DNA of 64,000 nucleotides from Glycomyces sp. YM15 (GCF_016918015.1 NZ_JAERMK010000009.1:124001-188000); one strand, 5' to 3'. Shown: positions 1 through 8,174, counted from the first letter of the stretch. The notes: generated by a model not told the origin, from the letters alone. Numbers and translations: made by a program.

Positions 1-135
1 CTTCTCGCCCTGGGAGCGGCGACGCTCCAGCTCGGGCCGGTCGAGGTTGACCAGGGCGAACTCGGAGGCGACGAACAGGCCGGTGCCGACGGTCAGGATG
101 ACACCCGCGAGGATGCCCCAGACTTCCGTACTCAA
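1..135 (-). CDS. CNNM/hemolysin-C family membrane protein, N-terminal part only
   Basis: Only the first 45 codons lie in the window; the gene runs off the left edge. The protein opens with STEVWGILAGVILTVGTG and continues LFVASEFALVNLDRPELE, a hydrophobic segment ending in the SEFALV-type signature of the DUF21 transmembrane domain (CNNM/CorC/TlyC, putative divalent-cation transport). The start is TTG, chosen because GAGGTGAG sits just upstream and no ATG is in frame. It is divergent from the P-type ATPase, so the space to 493 holds both promoters. The family call rests on one short segment. Confidence 0.72.
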   Translation of the reverse strand, partial: MSTEVWGILAGVILTVGTGLFVASEFALVNLDRPELERRRSQGEK

Positions 136-493
136 CGCTCACCTCGCTGCGACATGGCTGGGTCCGGCATGGGCCGCCCCGAGGTGAGCCAGGGTTTATG
201 GCTGGGAGAATCGTCCATGCCGACGAGCATATCGGCGGGCGACAACGCCATCACAGTGACGGCGGCCGAATCGCATCGGGACCCGTCCACTGTCCGATGG
301 GACCTGCAATCCACTGCTCTCCGAAGCGACTCGTCGGCGAGGACCGGGTCGCCCGGTGCGGCGCGCATGTCGACATCGGCGGGGCGCCGTTCTCGAACGC
401 CCACGGCCCGGCGGCCGGCAAGGAATGGCAGTCCTCCAGCCGCGCGGCGCCGGAACGGCCATGCTGAGGTCATGGGCGAATCGAGCAAGCGCG
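136..493. other. divergent intergenic region
   Basis: About 350 bases between the CNNM-like gene and the P-type ATPase. No convincing gene is seen. It must hold the promoters of both divergent genes. The only structure noted is the inverted repeat at 274-299. In-frame alternative starts for the ATPase lie inside it (425, 461). Confidence 0.5.
274..299. promoter_or_regulatory. imperfect inverted repeat, possible operator
   Basis: CATCGGGAC (274-282) is mirrored by GTCCGATG (292-299), one base short of a 9-bp perfect arm, with a 9-base centre. Position between two divergent cation-related genes makes an operator possible; the match could also be chance. Confidence 0.2.
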
Positions 494-3229
494 ATGGCCG
501 CGGCTGACCCCGCCTCCCGCCCCGAGTACCACACCTTGGCGGCGCACGAGGTGCTGCTGTTGCTCGGTACCGACGCGCGACGGGGCCTGACCGATCGGGA
601 GGCCGCCGAGCGCTACGCCAGGTTCGGGCCGAACACCCTGCCCGTCGCCGAAGTCGCCGGGCCGTTGATGCGGCTCCTCCATCAGATCCACCACCCGCTG
701 ATCTACGTGCTGCTCGGTGCCGGAGCGGTCGCGGCCGGGCTGGGCGCATACACCGACGCCGGCGTGATCTTCGGCGTGGTCGTGGTCAACGCGATCGTCG
801 GGTTCGTTCAGGAGTCCAAGGCCGAGGCCGAACTCGGGAGCCTGCGGTCGATGGTGCGGACTCGCGCCGCGGTGATCCGCGACGGACGGCGCAGGACCGT
901 GCCCTCCGACGAACTCGTCCCCGGCGACCTCGTCCTCATCGAGGCCGGCGACAAGGTCCCCGCCGACATGCGGCTGACCCTGGTGGACGGACTGCGGGTG
1001 GACGAGTCGGCGCTGACCGGCGAATCGACTCCGGTGGACAAGGACGAGATCGTGCTGCCCGACCCGGCGCCCGTGTCCGACCGCCGCAACATGGTCTACT
1101 CGGGCACCCTCGTCACGACCGGCGCCTGCGAGGGCATCGTGTGCGCTACCGGCGCGGAGACGGAGCTGGGGCAGATCCACCGGCTCATCGGCACCGTGCA
1201 GGTCCTGACGACACCGCTGACCCGGAAACTCGCGAGGTTCAGCAAGCTCCTGACCGTCGGCATCCTCGCGCTCGCGGCGCTCGCCTTCGCGATCGGGCTG
1301 CTGCGCGGCCAGGAGCCGGTGGCGATGTTCACCGCGGCCCTCGCGCTCGCGGTCGGCGCGATCCCCGAAGGACTCCCCGCAGCGGTCACCATCACCTTGG
1401 CCATCGGCGTCGCCCGGATGGCGCGGCGGCGCGCGGTCATCCGGCACCTGCCGGCGGTCGAGACCCTGGGGAGCACCACGGTCATCTGCACCGACAAGAC
1501 CGGCACGCTGACCAGGAACCAGATGACCGTCCGGGCGGTCTGGACGCCCCAGACCCGGTACGGGGTCAGCGGCTCCGGCTACTCGCCGGACGGCGCGGTG
1601 CACGACGCGACGGGCGCCACGGCGGTGGTCGACGCCGACCAGGCGCTGCGCTGGACCCTCCTGGCCGGCGCGGCGTGCAACGACGCCGCACTGGCCGAGC
1701 GCGAAGGCTACTGGGGCGTGGTCGGCGACCCCACCGAAGGAGCGATGCTCGTGGTCGCCAAGAAGGCGGGCCCCGGGACGGACCCGGCCGACGGGCTCGG
1801 CCCCCGCGTGGCGACCGTGCCGTTCAACTCCGCGAGCCGGTTCATGGCGAGCCTCCACCCGGTGGCCGAGGGTCCGCTCCCGACGCGGCACCTCGCACTC
1901 GCGAAAGGCGCTGTCGAACGGCTGCTCGACCTCTGCCGCGGCCAGATGGACGCCGACGGCACGGTCCGGCCCCTGGACCGTGCGGCCGTCGTCCGTGAGG
2001 CGGGATCCTTCGCGGACCAGGGGCTGCGGGTGCTGGCGACCGCCGTGCGACCGGCGACGGAGGCACTGGACCCGGGCGACTTCAGTGAGGACTCGCTCCG
2101 CGGCACGCTGGTCCTCACCGGGCTGCAGGCGATGCAGGACCCGCCCCGCGCCGCCGTGACGACGGCGGTCGCGGCCTGCCGCGCCGCCGGCGTCTCGGTG
2201 AAGATGGTCACCGGCGACCACGCCTTGACCGCCTCCGCGATCGCCGAGCAGATCGGCCTGCTCGACCGCCGCGACCCGGCTGCGGTCCTGTCGGGTGCCG
2301 AGCTCGCGGCGCTGCCCGCCGAGGACCTCGCCGCGGCCGCGGACCGCGCCGTGGTCTTCGCGAGGGTCTCGCCCGAGCAGAAGCTGCGACTGGTCGCGGC
2401 CCTGCAGCGGCGCGGACACGTCGTCGCGATGACCGGCGACGGCGTCAACGACGCCCCAGCGCTCCGCCAGGCGGACATCGGCGTCGCCATGGGCGCGAGC
2501 GGCACCGAGGTCGCCAAGGACGCCGCCGACATGGTGGTCACCGACGACGACTTCGCCACCATCGAAGCCGCGGTCGAAGAAGGGCGCGGCGTGTTCGACA
2601 ACCTCACCAAGTTCATCGCCTGGACGCTGCCCACGAACATCGGCGAGGGCCTGGTCATCCTCGCCGCGATCCTCGTCGGCGCGGCGCTGCCGGTCCTCCC
2701 CACCCAGATCCTGTGGATCAACATGACCACCGCCGTCGCGCTGGGGCTGATGCTCGCCTTCGAACCCAAGGAGCCGGGCATCATGGCCCGGCCGCCCCGC
2801 GATCCGGCGCAGCCCCTGCTCACCCGAGCGCTCATGGCACGGACCCTGCTGGTGTCGACGCTGCTGGTGGCCGGCACGTGGTGGCTCTTCGACTGGGAGA
2901 TAGGGCACGGCGCCGACCCGGCCGAGGCCCGCACCGCGGCGATGAACGTGTTCGTCACGGTCGAGGCGTTCTACCTGTTCAGCTGCCGGTCGCTGGAACG
3001 GTCGGCCTGGCGGCTGGGGCTGTTCTCGAACCGATGGCTCATCGGCGGTCTCGCCGTGCAGGCGGTCGCCCAGGCCGCCATCACCTACCTGCCGGCCATG
3101 AACGGCGTGTTCGGCACGGCCCCGATCGGTGTGGACACATGGCTGCGGATCCTGCTCATCGCGGCCGGCACGAGTCTCGTGGTGGCCGCCGAGAAACGCC
3201 TCCGACGCTCGCGGCTCCGGGGCGGCTGA
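494..3229 (+). CDS. cation-transporting P-type ATPase (P2, Ca2+/Na+ type)
   Basis: A 911-residue P-type ATPase. All family landmarks are intact: N-terminal cation-ATPase domain (YHTLAAHEVL), actuator TGES at 175-178, membrane motif IPEGLP just before the phosphorylation site, DKTGTLT with the phosphorylated Asp at 334, and the hinge TGDGVNDAP from 647. The PEGLP motif and order of domains fit P2-type pumps (SERCA/PMR1-like, mycobacterial CtpF-like) moving Ca2+ or monovalent cations out across the membrane. Start is uncertain: ATG 494 puts the protein right at the conserved domain; ATG 461 (adds 11 residues) and ATG 425 are in frame but give unusual Arg/Ala-rich leaders. None has a strong ribosome site. 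Confidence 0.93.
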   Translation: MAAADPASRPEYHTLAAHEVLLLLGTDARRGLTDREAAERYARFGPNTLPVAEVAGPLMRLLHQIHHPLIYVLLGAGAVAAGLGAYTDAGVIFGVVVVNAIVGFVQESKAEAELGSLRSMVRTRAAVIRDGRRRTVPSDELVPGDLVLIEAGDKVPADMRLTLVDGLRVDESALTGESTPVDKDEIVLPDPAPVSDRRNMVYSGTLVTTGACEGIVCATGAETELGQIHRLIGTVQVLTTPLTRKLARFSKLLTVGILALAALAFAIGLLRGQEPVAMFTAALALAVGAIPEGLPAAVTITLAIGVARMARRRAVIRHLPAVETLGSTTVICTDKTGTLTRNQMTVRAVWTPQTRYGVSGSGYSPDGAVHDATGATAVVDADQALRWTLLAGAACNDAALAEREGYWGVVGDPTEGAMLVVAKKAGPGTDPADGLGPRVATVPFNSASRFMASLHPVAEGPLPTRHLALAKGAVERLLDLCRGQMDADGTVRPLDRAAVVREAGSFADQGLRVLATAVRPATEALDPGDFSEDSLRGTLVLTGLQAMQDPPRAAVTTAVAACRAAGVSVKMVTGDHALTASAIAEQIGLLDRRDPAAVLSGAELAALPAEDLAAAADRAVVFARVSPEQKLRLVAALQRRGHVVAMTGDGVNDAPALRQADIGVAMGASGTEVAKDAADMVVTDDDFATIEAAVEEGRGVFDNLTKFIAWTLPTNIGEGLVILAAILVGAALPVLPTQILWINMTTAVALGLMLAFEPKEPGIMARPPRDPAQPLLTRALMARTLLVSTLLVAGTWWLFDWEIGHGADPAEARTAAMNVFVTVEAFYLFSCRSLERSAWRLGLFSNRWLIGGLAVQAVAQAAITYLPAMNGVFGTAPIGVDTWLRILLIAAGTSLVVAAEKRLRRSRLRGG

Positions 3230-3289
3230 GGCCCGCCCGCGCGAGTGCCCACCGCGTCGCCGGTACGCCGCTTCCACTCATGCGCATGG

Positions 3290-3823
3290 TCAGTATCGGC
3301 GTCCCTTCGATCGGCGGCGTGCCGTCTTCAGGCCTTCGAGCAGGGCGATCATGGCGGCTGCGATCCACAGCGGCGCGACGAGCGCGTACACCGGGGCGAG
3401 GACGTCGAGGCCCTCAGGTACCAGCGCCTCGTTCACCGGTTCGACGAGCACGAACGTGAACGCCCAAGCACCGCCGATGAAGAGCGAGTACTCCGCGTGG
3501 TACTTCACGTAGTGTTCGCGATAGCGGCGGCGCACCTCGGCCTTGAACTCGGGGTCCTCCTGCCACGCCTTGGCGACGATGGCCCGCTTCCGCTTCCCGA
3601 CCTCCGAAGCCGTCGCCATCAGGCCGGTGAGCGAGGCCCTGTCGGTCTCGGAGGCGGGCGGCGGCGACGGCGTGTCGATGCCGTCGAACCACCCGCGCTC
3701 CTCGGCGACCTCGAGCCGCCACTCCTCCGAGCGCATCGCCGGCAGGATGTACCCGCGGGCCATCACCATGAACGCCCCGCCGAGCCATGCCAGCACGGCC
3801 ACGACGCCGATCAGCGCCGCCAC
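3290..3823 (-). CDS. hypothetical membrane protein, last gene of type VII-like cargo operon
   Basis: 177 residues. An N-terminal membrane helix (ALIGVVAVLAWLGGAF), a charged soluble middle rich in Arg and Glu, then two hydrophobic segments near the end (AWAFTFVLVEPV, and LAPVYALVAPLWIAAAMIAL) and a basic tail RRRSKGRRY. The start is taken as GTG with GGGA about ten bases upstream and within 17 bases of the preceding stop. It is last in a four-gene minus-strand operon with secretion-like proteins. I do not recognise the family; a helper or membrane partner of the operon's products is inference. Confidence 0.6.
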   Translation of the reverse strand: MAALIGVVAVLAWLGGAFMVMARGYILPAMRSEEWRLEVAEERGWFDGIDTPSPPPASETDRASLTGLMATASEVGKRKRAIVAKAWQEDPEFKAEVRRRYREHYVKYHAEYSLFIGGAWAFTFVLVEPVNEALVPEGLDVLAPVYALVAPLWIAAAMIALLEGLKTARRRSKGRRY

Positions 3824-3840
3824 GAATGCGTTCCCATCGT

Positions 3841-4917
3841 TCAGCCGCCGTCTTGGATCGCGCCGGGACCGCCGCCGAGCAGGCTCTTGAGCCCGGTCAT
3901 CGGATAGCCCGTGAGGATGTTGCCGACGTTGTTCCAGGCGTGCGCGTTGTTGGCCCAGCCGGTCGGGAGGTTCCCCGACCCGAACATGTCGTTCATGGTG
4001 TCGTAGATCGAGTGCGTGTTGTCGAGCTGGTAGTTCGACCGGGGACCGGCGGTGCCGGGCGTCGGCATGGCGTCGTCCCAGATCGATTTCGAGAGTGCGT
4101 CGAACTTCAGGTCCATGCCCTTCTGCAGGGAAGAGAAGCTCAGGTCGAACTTCTTCCCGGTGCCGAACCGGTCGAGGGCCCTGCCGATGTCGTCGATGAT
4201 CTCGCCGACCTTCCCCATCCGCTGTCCCAGCTGCGACATGGCCTGGCCGAGCTTGGAGATGTGCTGGGAGATCTTCGCCATCACGCTCATCGCGTCGGCC
4301 ACCAGCCCGCCGATGAGCGCGGCGATCGAGCCGCCGAACGTGAACCAGGAGGAGGCGAGCGCCGCCAGGGCGTACATGATCGCGCGGGACACGAAGTCGC
4401 AGATGAGTTCGAGCAGCAGGCCGCGGGTCACCGCGGTCCAGATGCCCATCACCATCATGTAGTTGCTCATGATGCCGGAGACGGTGCCCGAGGCGGAGAT
4501 GGCGCTGCCGAAGTCGGCGATCAGGGCCCGGTAGGCGTCGGCGTCCTTGCCCTCCCACTCGGAGAGCGATTCCAGTTCGGCGACCAGGTCCTGTCCGGCC
4601 TGGTCGAGGGACTGCGCGATGTTGCCCCAGGTGTCCTTGGTGGCGTTGATGGACGTGGGGTCCCCGGCGACCCATTCGAGCGGCTCGTTGAGGAACTCGA
4701 AGTGCTCGATGAGGAAACCCACCCCGGCCATGATGCATTCTTTGAAGGGGTTCGCGACGAAGGCGAGCAGGTCGAGCGCGGCCACGGTCCCGTTGAGGGC
4801 GTATTCGAGGCCGGTGTCGGACTGGAACAGCGCCTGGGCGCTCCCGAGCGCGCGGGCCCCGGTGAACTGCCCCCAGTCGGGCGCCGATTCGTCGGGGTTG
4901 ACGATGAGGTCGTTCAT
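3841..4917 (-). CDS. WXG100-like large protein, putative type VII secretion cargo
   Basis: 358 residues. The N-terminal quarter has an amphipathic helical build with a WxG-type turn (LSEWEGKDADAYRALIADF), followed by long hydrophobic/amphipathic helices and a Gly/Asn/Pro-rich tail (GSGNLPTGW, LLGGGPG). This layout is that of long actinobacterial ESX-type cargo proteins: a WXG100-like domain plus C-terminal payload. No catalytic payload is recognisable. ATG 4917 overlaps the previous stop in ATGA, so it is translationally coupled to the EspC-like gene. Secretion is inferred; no EccC-type secretion ATPase lies in the window. Confidence 0.65.
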   Translation of the reverse strand: MNDLIVNPDESAPDWGQFTGARALGSAQALFQSDTGLEYALNGTVAALDLLAFVANPFKECIMAGVGFLIEHFEFLNEPLEWVAGDPTSINATKDTWGNIAQSLDQAGQDLVAELESLSEWEGKDADAYRALIADFGSAISASGTVSGIMSNYMMVMGIWTAVTRGLLLELICDFVSRAIMYALAALASSWFTFGGSIAALIGGLVADAMSVMAKISQHISKLGQAMSQLGQRMGKVGEIIDDIGRALDRFGTGKKFDLSFSSLQKGMDLKFDALSKSIWDDAMPTPGTAGPRSNYQLDNTHSIYDTMNDMFGSGNLPTGWANNAHAWNNVGNILTGYPMTGLKSLLGGGPGAIQDGG

Positions 4918-5246
4918 GATCCGCCCACCTCGCTGATGTAGACGTTGAAGGTCTCGGCCACGGAGGAGTCGCATTCCTGGTAGGAGTCGCAGGCGCCCTT
5001 CACCTGCACGGACGCTTCCTTCGCCGCTTCACGCGCGTTCTCGATGACGAAGGTCGCGAGTTCGGCCAGGCCGTATGCCATGAGCGCGAACTGCATGTTG
5101 ACGATGCCGAAGTCCATGGCGCTGCCGATGCCCTTCGCCTCGGCGGCGTTGTGGGCCTGCACCACCGGGCCGATGACCTTCGAGTCGATGCCGTCCACAT
5201 GGGCCTCGAAGGCCTCCGGGTCCGGGACGTTGATGCGGTCGCCCAT
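4914..5246 (-). CDS. EspC-like small helical protein (type VII secretion-associated)
   Basis: 110 residues, predicted all-helical, no signal peptide. Size, helical hairpin pattern and position between a YbaB-like gene and a WXG-like gene fit the EspC/DUF2580-like partners of type VII cargo. It carries two cysteines close together (ACDSYQEC). The end (AETFNVYISEVGGS) resembles the C-terminal helix of such proteins, but the usual YxxxD/E export signal is not clearly matched. Start ATG has GGGAG six bases upstream; the preceding gene stops only three bases earlier. Confidence 0.6.
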   Translation of the reverse strand: MGDRINVPDPEAFEAHVDGIDSKVIGPVVQAHNAAEAKGIGSAMDFGIVNMQFALMAYGLAELATFVIENAREAAKEASVQVKGACDSYQECDSSVAETFNVYISEVGGS

Positions 5247-5249
5247 GCG

Positions 5250-5609
5250 CTACTCCCGCTCCTGCGTGGCCGACCGGGCCTCACGCACGAGGGAGCTGTC
5301 CTCGCCGAACACGGAGGCGAGCGCGTTCGTCGAGTTGCTGCCGGCGTTGATCGCGGCCTCGGCGTACGTCTCCTTGATGAGCGCGGCGAGCGACTGCGCC
5401 GACATCTTCCGCGTCTCGGGGCTGAGCTGCAGGTCCTGAAGCGAGCCGCCGACGCCGACGGTCACGGTCACCTCCCCGTCCGGAGAGGTCGCGGTGGCCG
5501 CCGCCGCTTGCAGGGCCTCGTTCAGATTGGACGCTCGTTCGGCCATGGCCTGCATCCGGGACTGGAAGTCCCGCATGTAGCCCTCGGGATCTTCGAACAC
5601 TGACGGCAC
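5250..5609 (-). CDS. YbaB/EbfC-family-like protein, first gene of type VII-like operon
   Basis: 119 residues: an N-terminal helix with an amphipathic repeat (RDFQSRMQAMAERASNLNEAL), then a short beta sheet (GEVTVTVGVGGSLQDLQLSP) and a C-terminal helix. This order is that of the YbaB/EbfC nucleoid-associated fold, and such paralogues are frequent at the head of actinobacterial ESX/WXG operons. Start GTG 5609 with GGAG six bases upstream. The promoter must lie in 5610-5864, shared with the divergent xylanase. A DNA-binding role is known for the family but not shown for these operon paralogues. Confidence 0.7.
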   Translation of the reverse strand: MPSVFEDPEGYMRDFQSRMQAMAERASNLNEALQAAAATATSPDGEVTVTVGVGGSLQDLQLSPETRKMSAQSLAALIKETYAEAAINAGSNSTNALASVFGEDSSLVREARSATQERE

Positions 5610-5759
5610 TGTTCACTCCGTTTGTCTCAAGGCGAAGGGGCCGCTCCAGACTATTCAACCGAGACAACCCCTGCAAGCACCGAAGCAGCGCGCCGGGTGG
5701 CGCAGGCCGATCGGTGTTCACCTCGACGTTACGGAGAGCGCGCCCGGCTCCAGCCCCGG

Positions 5760-5796
5760 AAGTTCCGGAGAAAGTTCCGAAAGTTCTTTGAAACTT
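5760..5796. promoter_or_regulatory. repeated AAAGTTC motifs in xylanase promoter region
   Basis: Three direct copies of an AAGTTC-type unit (AAGTTCCGG at 5760, AAAGTTCCG at 5771, AAAGTTC at 5780) are followed by the inverted form GAAACTT (5790-5796), within 110 bases of the xylanase start. A perfect ACGTACGT lies a few bases on (5801-5808). Direct and inverted GAAA/TTTC boxes occur upstream of other actinomycete xylanase genes, so an operator is plausible; the regulator is not identified. Confidence 0.35.
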
Positions 5797-5864
5797 ATTG
5801 ACGTACGTTGATATCCTTCGCATACTTCTCAAATCGACAATCTTCGATGGGATTTGGAGGACGG

Positions 5865-6554
5865 ATGTCCGCAGAACCGAAGGACCGGGGAACGCCGTTC
5901 AGCCGCAGGGGGCTGCTGCTCGGCGGCGGGGCGCTCGCGCTCGGCACGGCTTCGGCGCTCGTGGCGCCGAGCGCCGCGAACGCGCAGACCCTGACGCAGA
6001 ACGCGACCGGCACGCACGACGGGTACTACTACTCCTTCTGGACCGACGCTCCCGGCACGGTCTCGATGACCCTGGGCGCGGGCGGGAACTACAGCTCGCA
6101 GTGGAGCAACACCGGCAACTGGGTCGGCGGCAAGGGCTGGGCGAACGGCGGCCGGCGCACCGTGAACTGGTCGGGGAACTTCGCCCCCTCCGGCAACGGG
6201 TACCTGTGCCTCTACGGGTGGACCTCGAACCCGCTCGTCGAGTACTACATCGTCGACAGCTGGGGCACCTACCGCCCCACCGGCACCCACAAGGGCACCG
6301 TCTCCAGCAACGGCGGCACCTACGACATCTACCAGACCACCCGGTACAACGCCCCGTCCGTCGAAGGCACCAAGACCTTCGACCAGTACTGGAGCGTCCG
6401 CCAGGCCAAGAGCACCGGCGGCCAGATCACCACCGGCAACCACTTCGACGCCTGGGCGGGCAAGGGCATGCGGCTGGGCTCGTTCAACTACTACATGATC
6501 CTGGCGACCGAGGGCTACCAGTCCAGCGGCCGCTCCAACATCTGGGTGAGCTGA
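5865..6554 (+). CDS. endo-1,4-beta-xylanase, glycoside hydrolase family 11
   Basis: 229 residues. Hydrolyses internal beta-1,4 linkages of xylan outside the cell with retention. A Tat signal (SRRGLLLGG, twin Arg at 14-15) leads to a likely cut after ANA at residue 40. The mature part is a single GH11 jelly-roll: NWVGGKGW, the nucleophile Glu126 in [12 protein letters not shown] and acid/base Glu216 in [11 protein letters not shown]. There is no carbohydrate-binding module. Start ATG 5865 has GGAGG at ideal spacing; upstream ATGs lack a ribosome site. It stands alone, divergent from the type VII-like operon, with repeated boxes in its promoter. Confidence 0.96.
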   Translation: MSAEPKDRGTPFSRRGLLLGGGALALGTASALVAPSAANAQTLTQNATGTHDGYYYSFWTDAPGTVSMTLGAGGNYSSQWSNTGNWVGGKGWANGGRRTVNWSGNFAPSGNGYLCLYGWTSNPLVEYYIVDSWGTYRPTGTHKGTVSSNGGTYDIYQTTRYNAPSVEGTKTFDQYWSVRQAKSTGGQITTGNHFDAWAGKGMRLGSFNYYMILATEGYQSSGRSNIWVS

Positions 6555-6810
6555 CCCGGCGCAGGGCGAGCCGCTGCGGCTCGTCGGCGACCTGCGGGCC
6601 GCGCTGCGCGAGAGCGTCGGGGACGAGTACGAGGTCATCGAGGACGCCGTCGACGATCTCGAGGCGTCCGTCGCCGAGGCGAAGCCGGTGCGGCGGATCC
6701 ACAGCAGACTGAAGGCCGTGGAGCGCCTGGTGAGTCCGTTCGCGGCGCTCGCGGCGCTGGTGTCGAGGCCGCTGGACCTGGTGCAGCGCCACCGGTCCTG
6801 GAGACCCGGA
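6550..6810 (+). pseudogene. decayed gene tail after the xylanase
   Basis: Directly after the xylanase stop, one frame reads with actinomycete-like codon choice for about 80 residues (LRLVGDLRAALRESVGDEYE, then IEDAVDDLEASVAEAKPVRR and LKAVERLVSPFAALAALVSR), a helical, acidic then hydrophobic segment. It begins right after a stop codon and has no start codon or ribosome site, so it looks like the C-terminal remnant of a lost gene. I cannot name the family. The frame runs on past a strong hairpin at 6812, so the true end is not visible. Confidence 0.4.
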
Positions 6811-6811
6811 A

Positions 6812-6838
6812 GCGGGCGGGGCCCGAGGTCCCGCCCGC
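6812..6838. terminator. strong hairpin
   Basis: GCGGGCGGG / CCCGCCCGC, nine perfect pairs around a nine-base loop, without a T-run. Probably ends transcription from the xylanase region. Confidence 0.5.
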
Positions 6839-6896
6839 TGTTCTCAGTGTGTCAGCACTGTTCGCGAACGATCAAGCTTGAATCCCTGGTGCAGAG

Positions 6897-6926
6897 CTCG
6901 GGGAGGCCCCCACCGGCCTCCCCGAG
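6897..6926. terminator. 12-bp perfect hairpin, convergent
   Basis: CTCGGGGAGGCC / GGCCTCCCCGAG with a six-base loop, placed between the xylanase side and the end of the minus-strand gene at 7012, so it can serve both strands. Confidence 0.6.
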
Positions 6927-7011
6927 GCTCTATCCCACCAAACAGAACAAAGTCCCGGGTCGCGCGGCCGCTGCCAGAGCCGCGCTGACGCGCTCGTTAC
7001 CGGCTGCGCCT

Positions 7012-7323
7012 TTAACGAAACCGCGCCGTGTAGATGTCGCCGTCGCGGATCCAGGCGAGCTGGAGCGAGGCGAACATGTCGTCGACGATCTCCTCATCCG
7101 GGAGCCCGTAGTGCTCGCCGAGACTCCGGCCGCGGTAGTGCCACAGGAGTCCTGCCTGGACCTGGGCCGCATCCGCGGTGTGCTTCCCGCACGAGCGGGC
7201 GCAGCGGTAGAGCACGTGCCCGCTGCGGTCGTATTCGATCGCCATCACCTGCTGGCACATCGAACTCCGCAGCTTGCCTGCGGCGGCCGCCCCCAGCAAC
7301 GTCTGGGCCTCAAGACGTTCCAT
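7012..7323 (-). CDS. small hypothetical protein
   Basis: 103 residues, soluble, family not recognised. It holds four Cys, three of them clustered with neighbouring His residues (SSMCQQVMAIEYDRSGHVLY, then RCARSCGKHTADA), which could bind a metal, and a C-terminal strand-rich segment (LQLAWIRDGDIYTARF). AGGGG lies nine bases upstream of ATG 7323; a TTG nine bases earlier (7332) is an alternative start. It is transcribed away from the DUF397/XRE pair and ends before two hairpins. Function unknown. Confidence 0.5.
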   Translation of the reverse strand: MERLEAQTLLGAAAAGKLRSSMCQQVMAIEYDRSGHVLYRCARSCGKHTADAAQVQAGLLWHYRGRSLGEHYGLPDEEIVDDMFASLQLAWIRDGDIYTARFR

Positions 7324-7809
7324 GGCACTCAACCCCTCTCCGGCGACGATCGGACCTCACCGGGACAGCCCGGCCAGGCTCTGCAAAACCACTGGCGTTT
7401 CCGGTTGTGCGATGCGGGTCGCCGTGCGGCGAAGACGATTGCCGGGCCGGGAGGTTTGCATCCCGAAGTCGACGTTGCGTCGTCGCGTACACGAGCGCCG
7501 GTTTGACGGCTTTTCGAGTCCGTGACCACGGTCGCACACTTTCGGCTTCCGTGTCTATGTGCATTCTCACATGAATCGTAACATGCATCGACACGGGGCA
7601 GATGCACGTGCATCTGCGCGAGCATCCTCATGTGCACTCACTCTGTGTAATGTGGGACACTTGATCCGACCAGCGATGGGGATGTCGGAAAACTCCTCCA
7701 CGCGGCCGCTCTGGTAGGGCCGCGCCCGGAATGTCCGGCCGAACCGGATGCCGGTCACAATTCCGAAAGATCCGGTCGGACACGCCGGCCACTGGTGGAA
7801 GGATCTCGA
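7324..7809. other. long regulatory intergenic region
   Basis: About 490 bases between divergent genes, noticeably less GC-rich than its surroundings from 7500 to 7700. No gene seen. It holds a cluster of GTGCAT/ATGCAC boxes with a 20-bp perfect palindrome, listed separately. Confidence 0.55.
7557..7637. promoter_or_regulatory. palindrome cluster upstream of DUF397/XRE genes
   Basis: GCAGATGCACGTGCATCTGC at 7598-7617 is a perfect 20-bp palindrome. Related half-sites surround it: ATGTGCAT (7557-7564), which with CACAT at 7568-7572 forms a smaller inverted repeat, CATGCATC (7583-7590) and ATGTGCAC (7630-7637). Regular ATGCAC/GTGCAT boxes over 80 bases point to a repressor or activator binding array for one of the flanking genes. 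Confidence 0.45.
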
Positions 7810-8055
7810 ATGGACAAGGCACGCAACGGCATCCCGGCAGGAGAACTCCCGTCGACGCTGACCTGGCGCAAGAGCGTCCGCAGCGGCCCGAACGGCGGCA
7901 ACTGCGTCGAACTGGCGACCCTTCCTGGTGGGGAAGCGATCGCAGTCCGGAACTCGCGCTTCCCCGAGGGCCCGGCCCTCATCTACACGGTCGCGGAGAT
8001 CCGAGCGCTCGTCGAAGGCGCCAAGGACGGCGAGTTCGACGACATGATCAAATAG
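7810..8055 (+). CDS. DUF397 domain protein
   Basis: 81 residues: a short leader then the DUF397 core (TWRKSVRSGPNGGNCVELA, AVRNSRFPEGPALIYT, and a C-terminal helix). DUF397 proteins are small actinobacterial partners usually encoded beside an XRE/DUF5753 regulator, as here (next gene starts 119 bases on). Known examples act as modulators of that regulator in development or secondary metabolism; the function here is inferred from the pairing. GAAGGA six bases before ATG 7810 decides the start. Confidence 0.9.
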   Translation: MDKARNGIPAGELPSTLTWRKSVRSGPNGGNCVELATLPGGEAIAVRNSRFPEGPALIYTVAEIRALVEGAKDGEFDDMIK

Positions 8056-8174
8056 CACGCTTTCGGGCGAGAGCCCTTGGGCAGCACACTCACCCTGGCG
8101 GGACCGGTCGAACGGCTACCCTGTCAGGGTGAGTTTTTCGTCCGCTGCGAATTGATCTCGGAGGGAGGTGCGCG

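Noticed and set aside
470-3277. A long reading frame opposite the P-type ATPase
   Set aside because: It is an antisense shadow typical of GC-rich coding DNA; the plus strand carries all P-type ATPase motifs.
7557-7637. CRISPR-like repeats
   Set aside because: The boxes are short, palindromic and unevenly spaced, without spacers; an operator cluster fits better.
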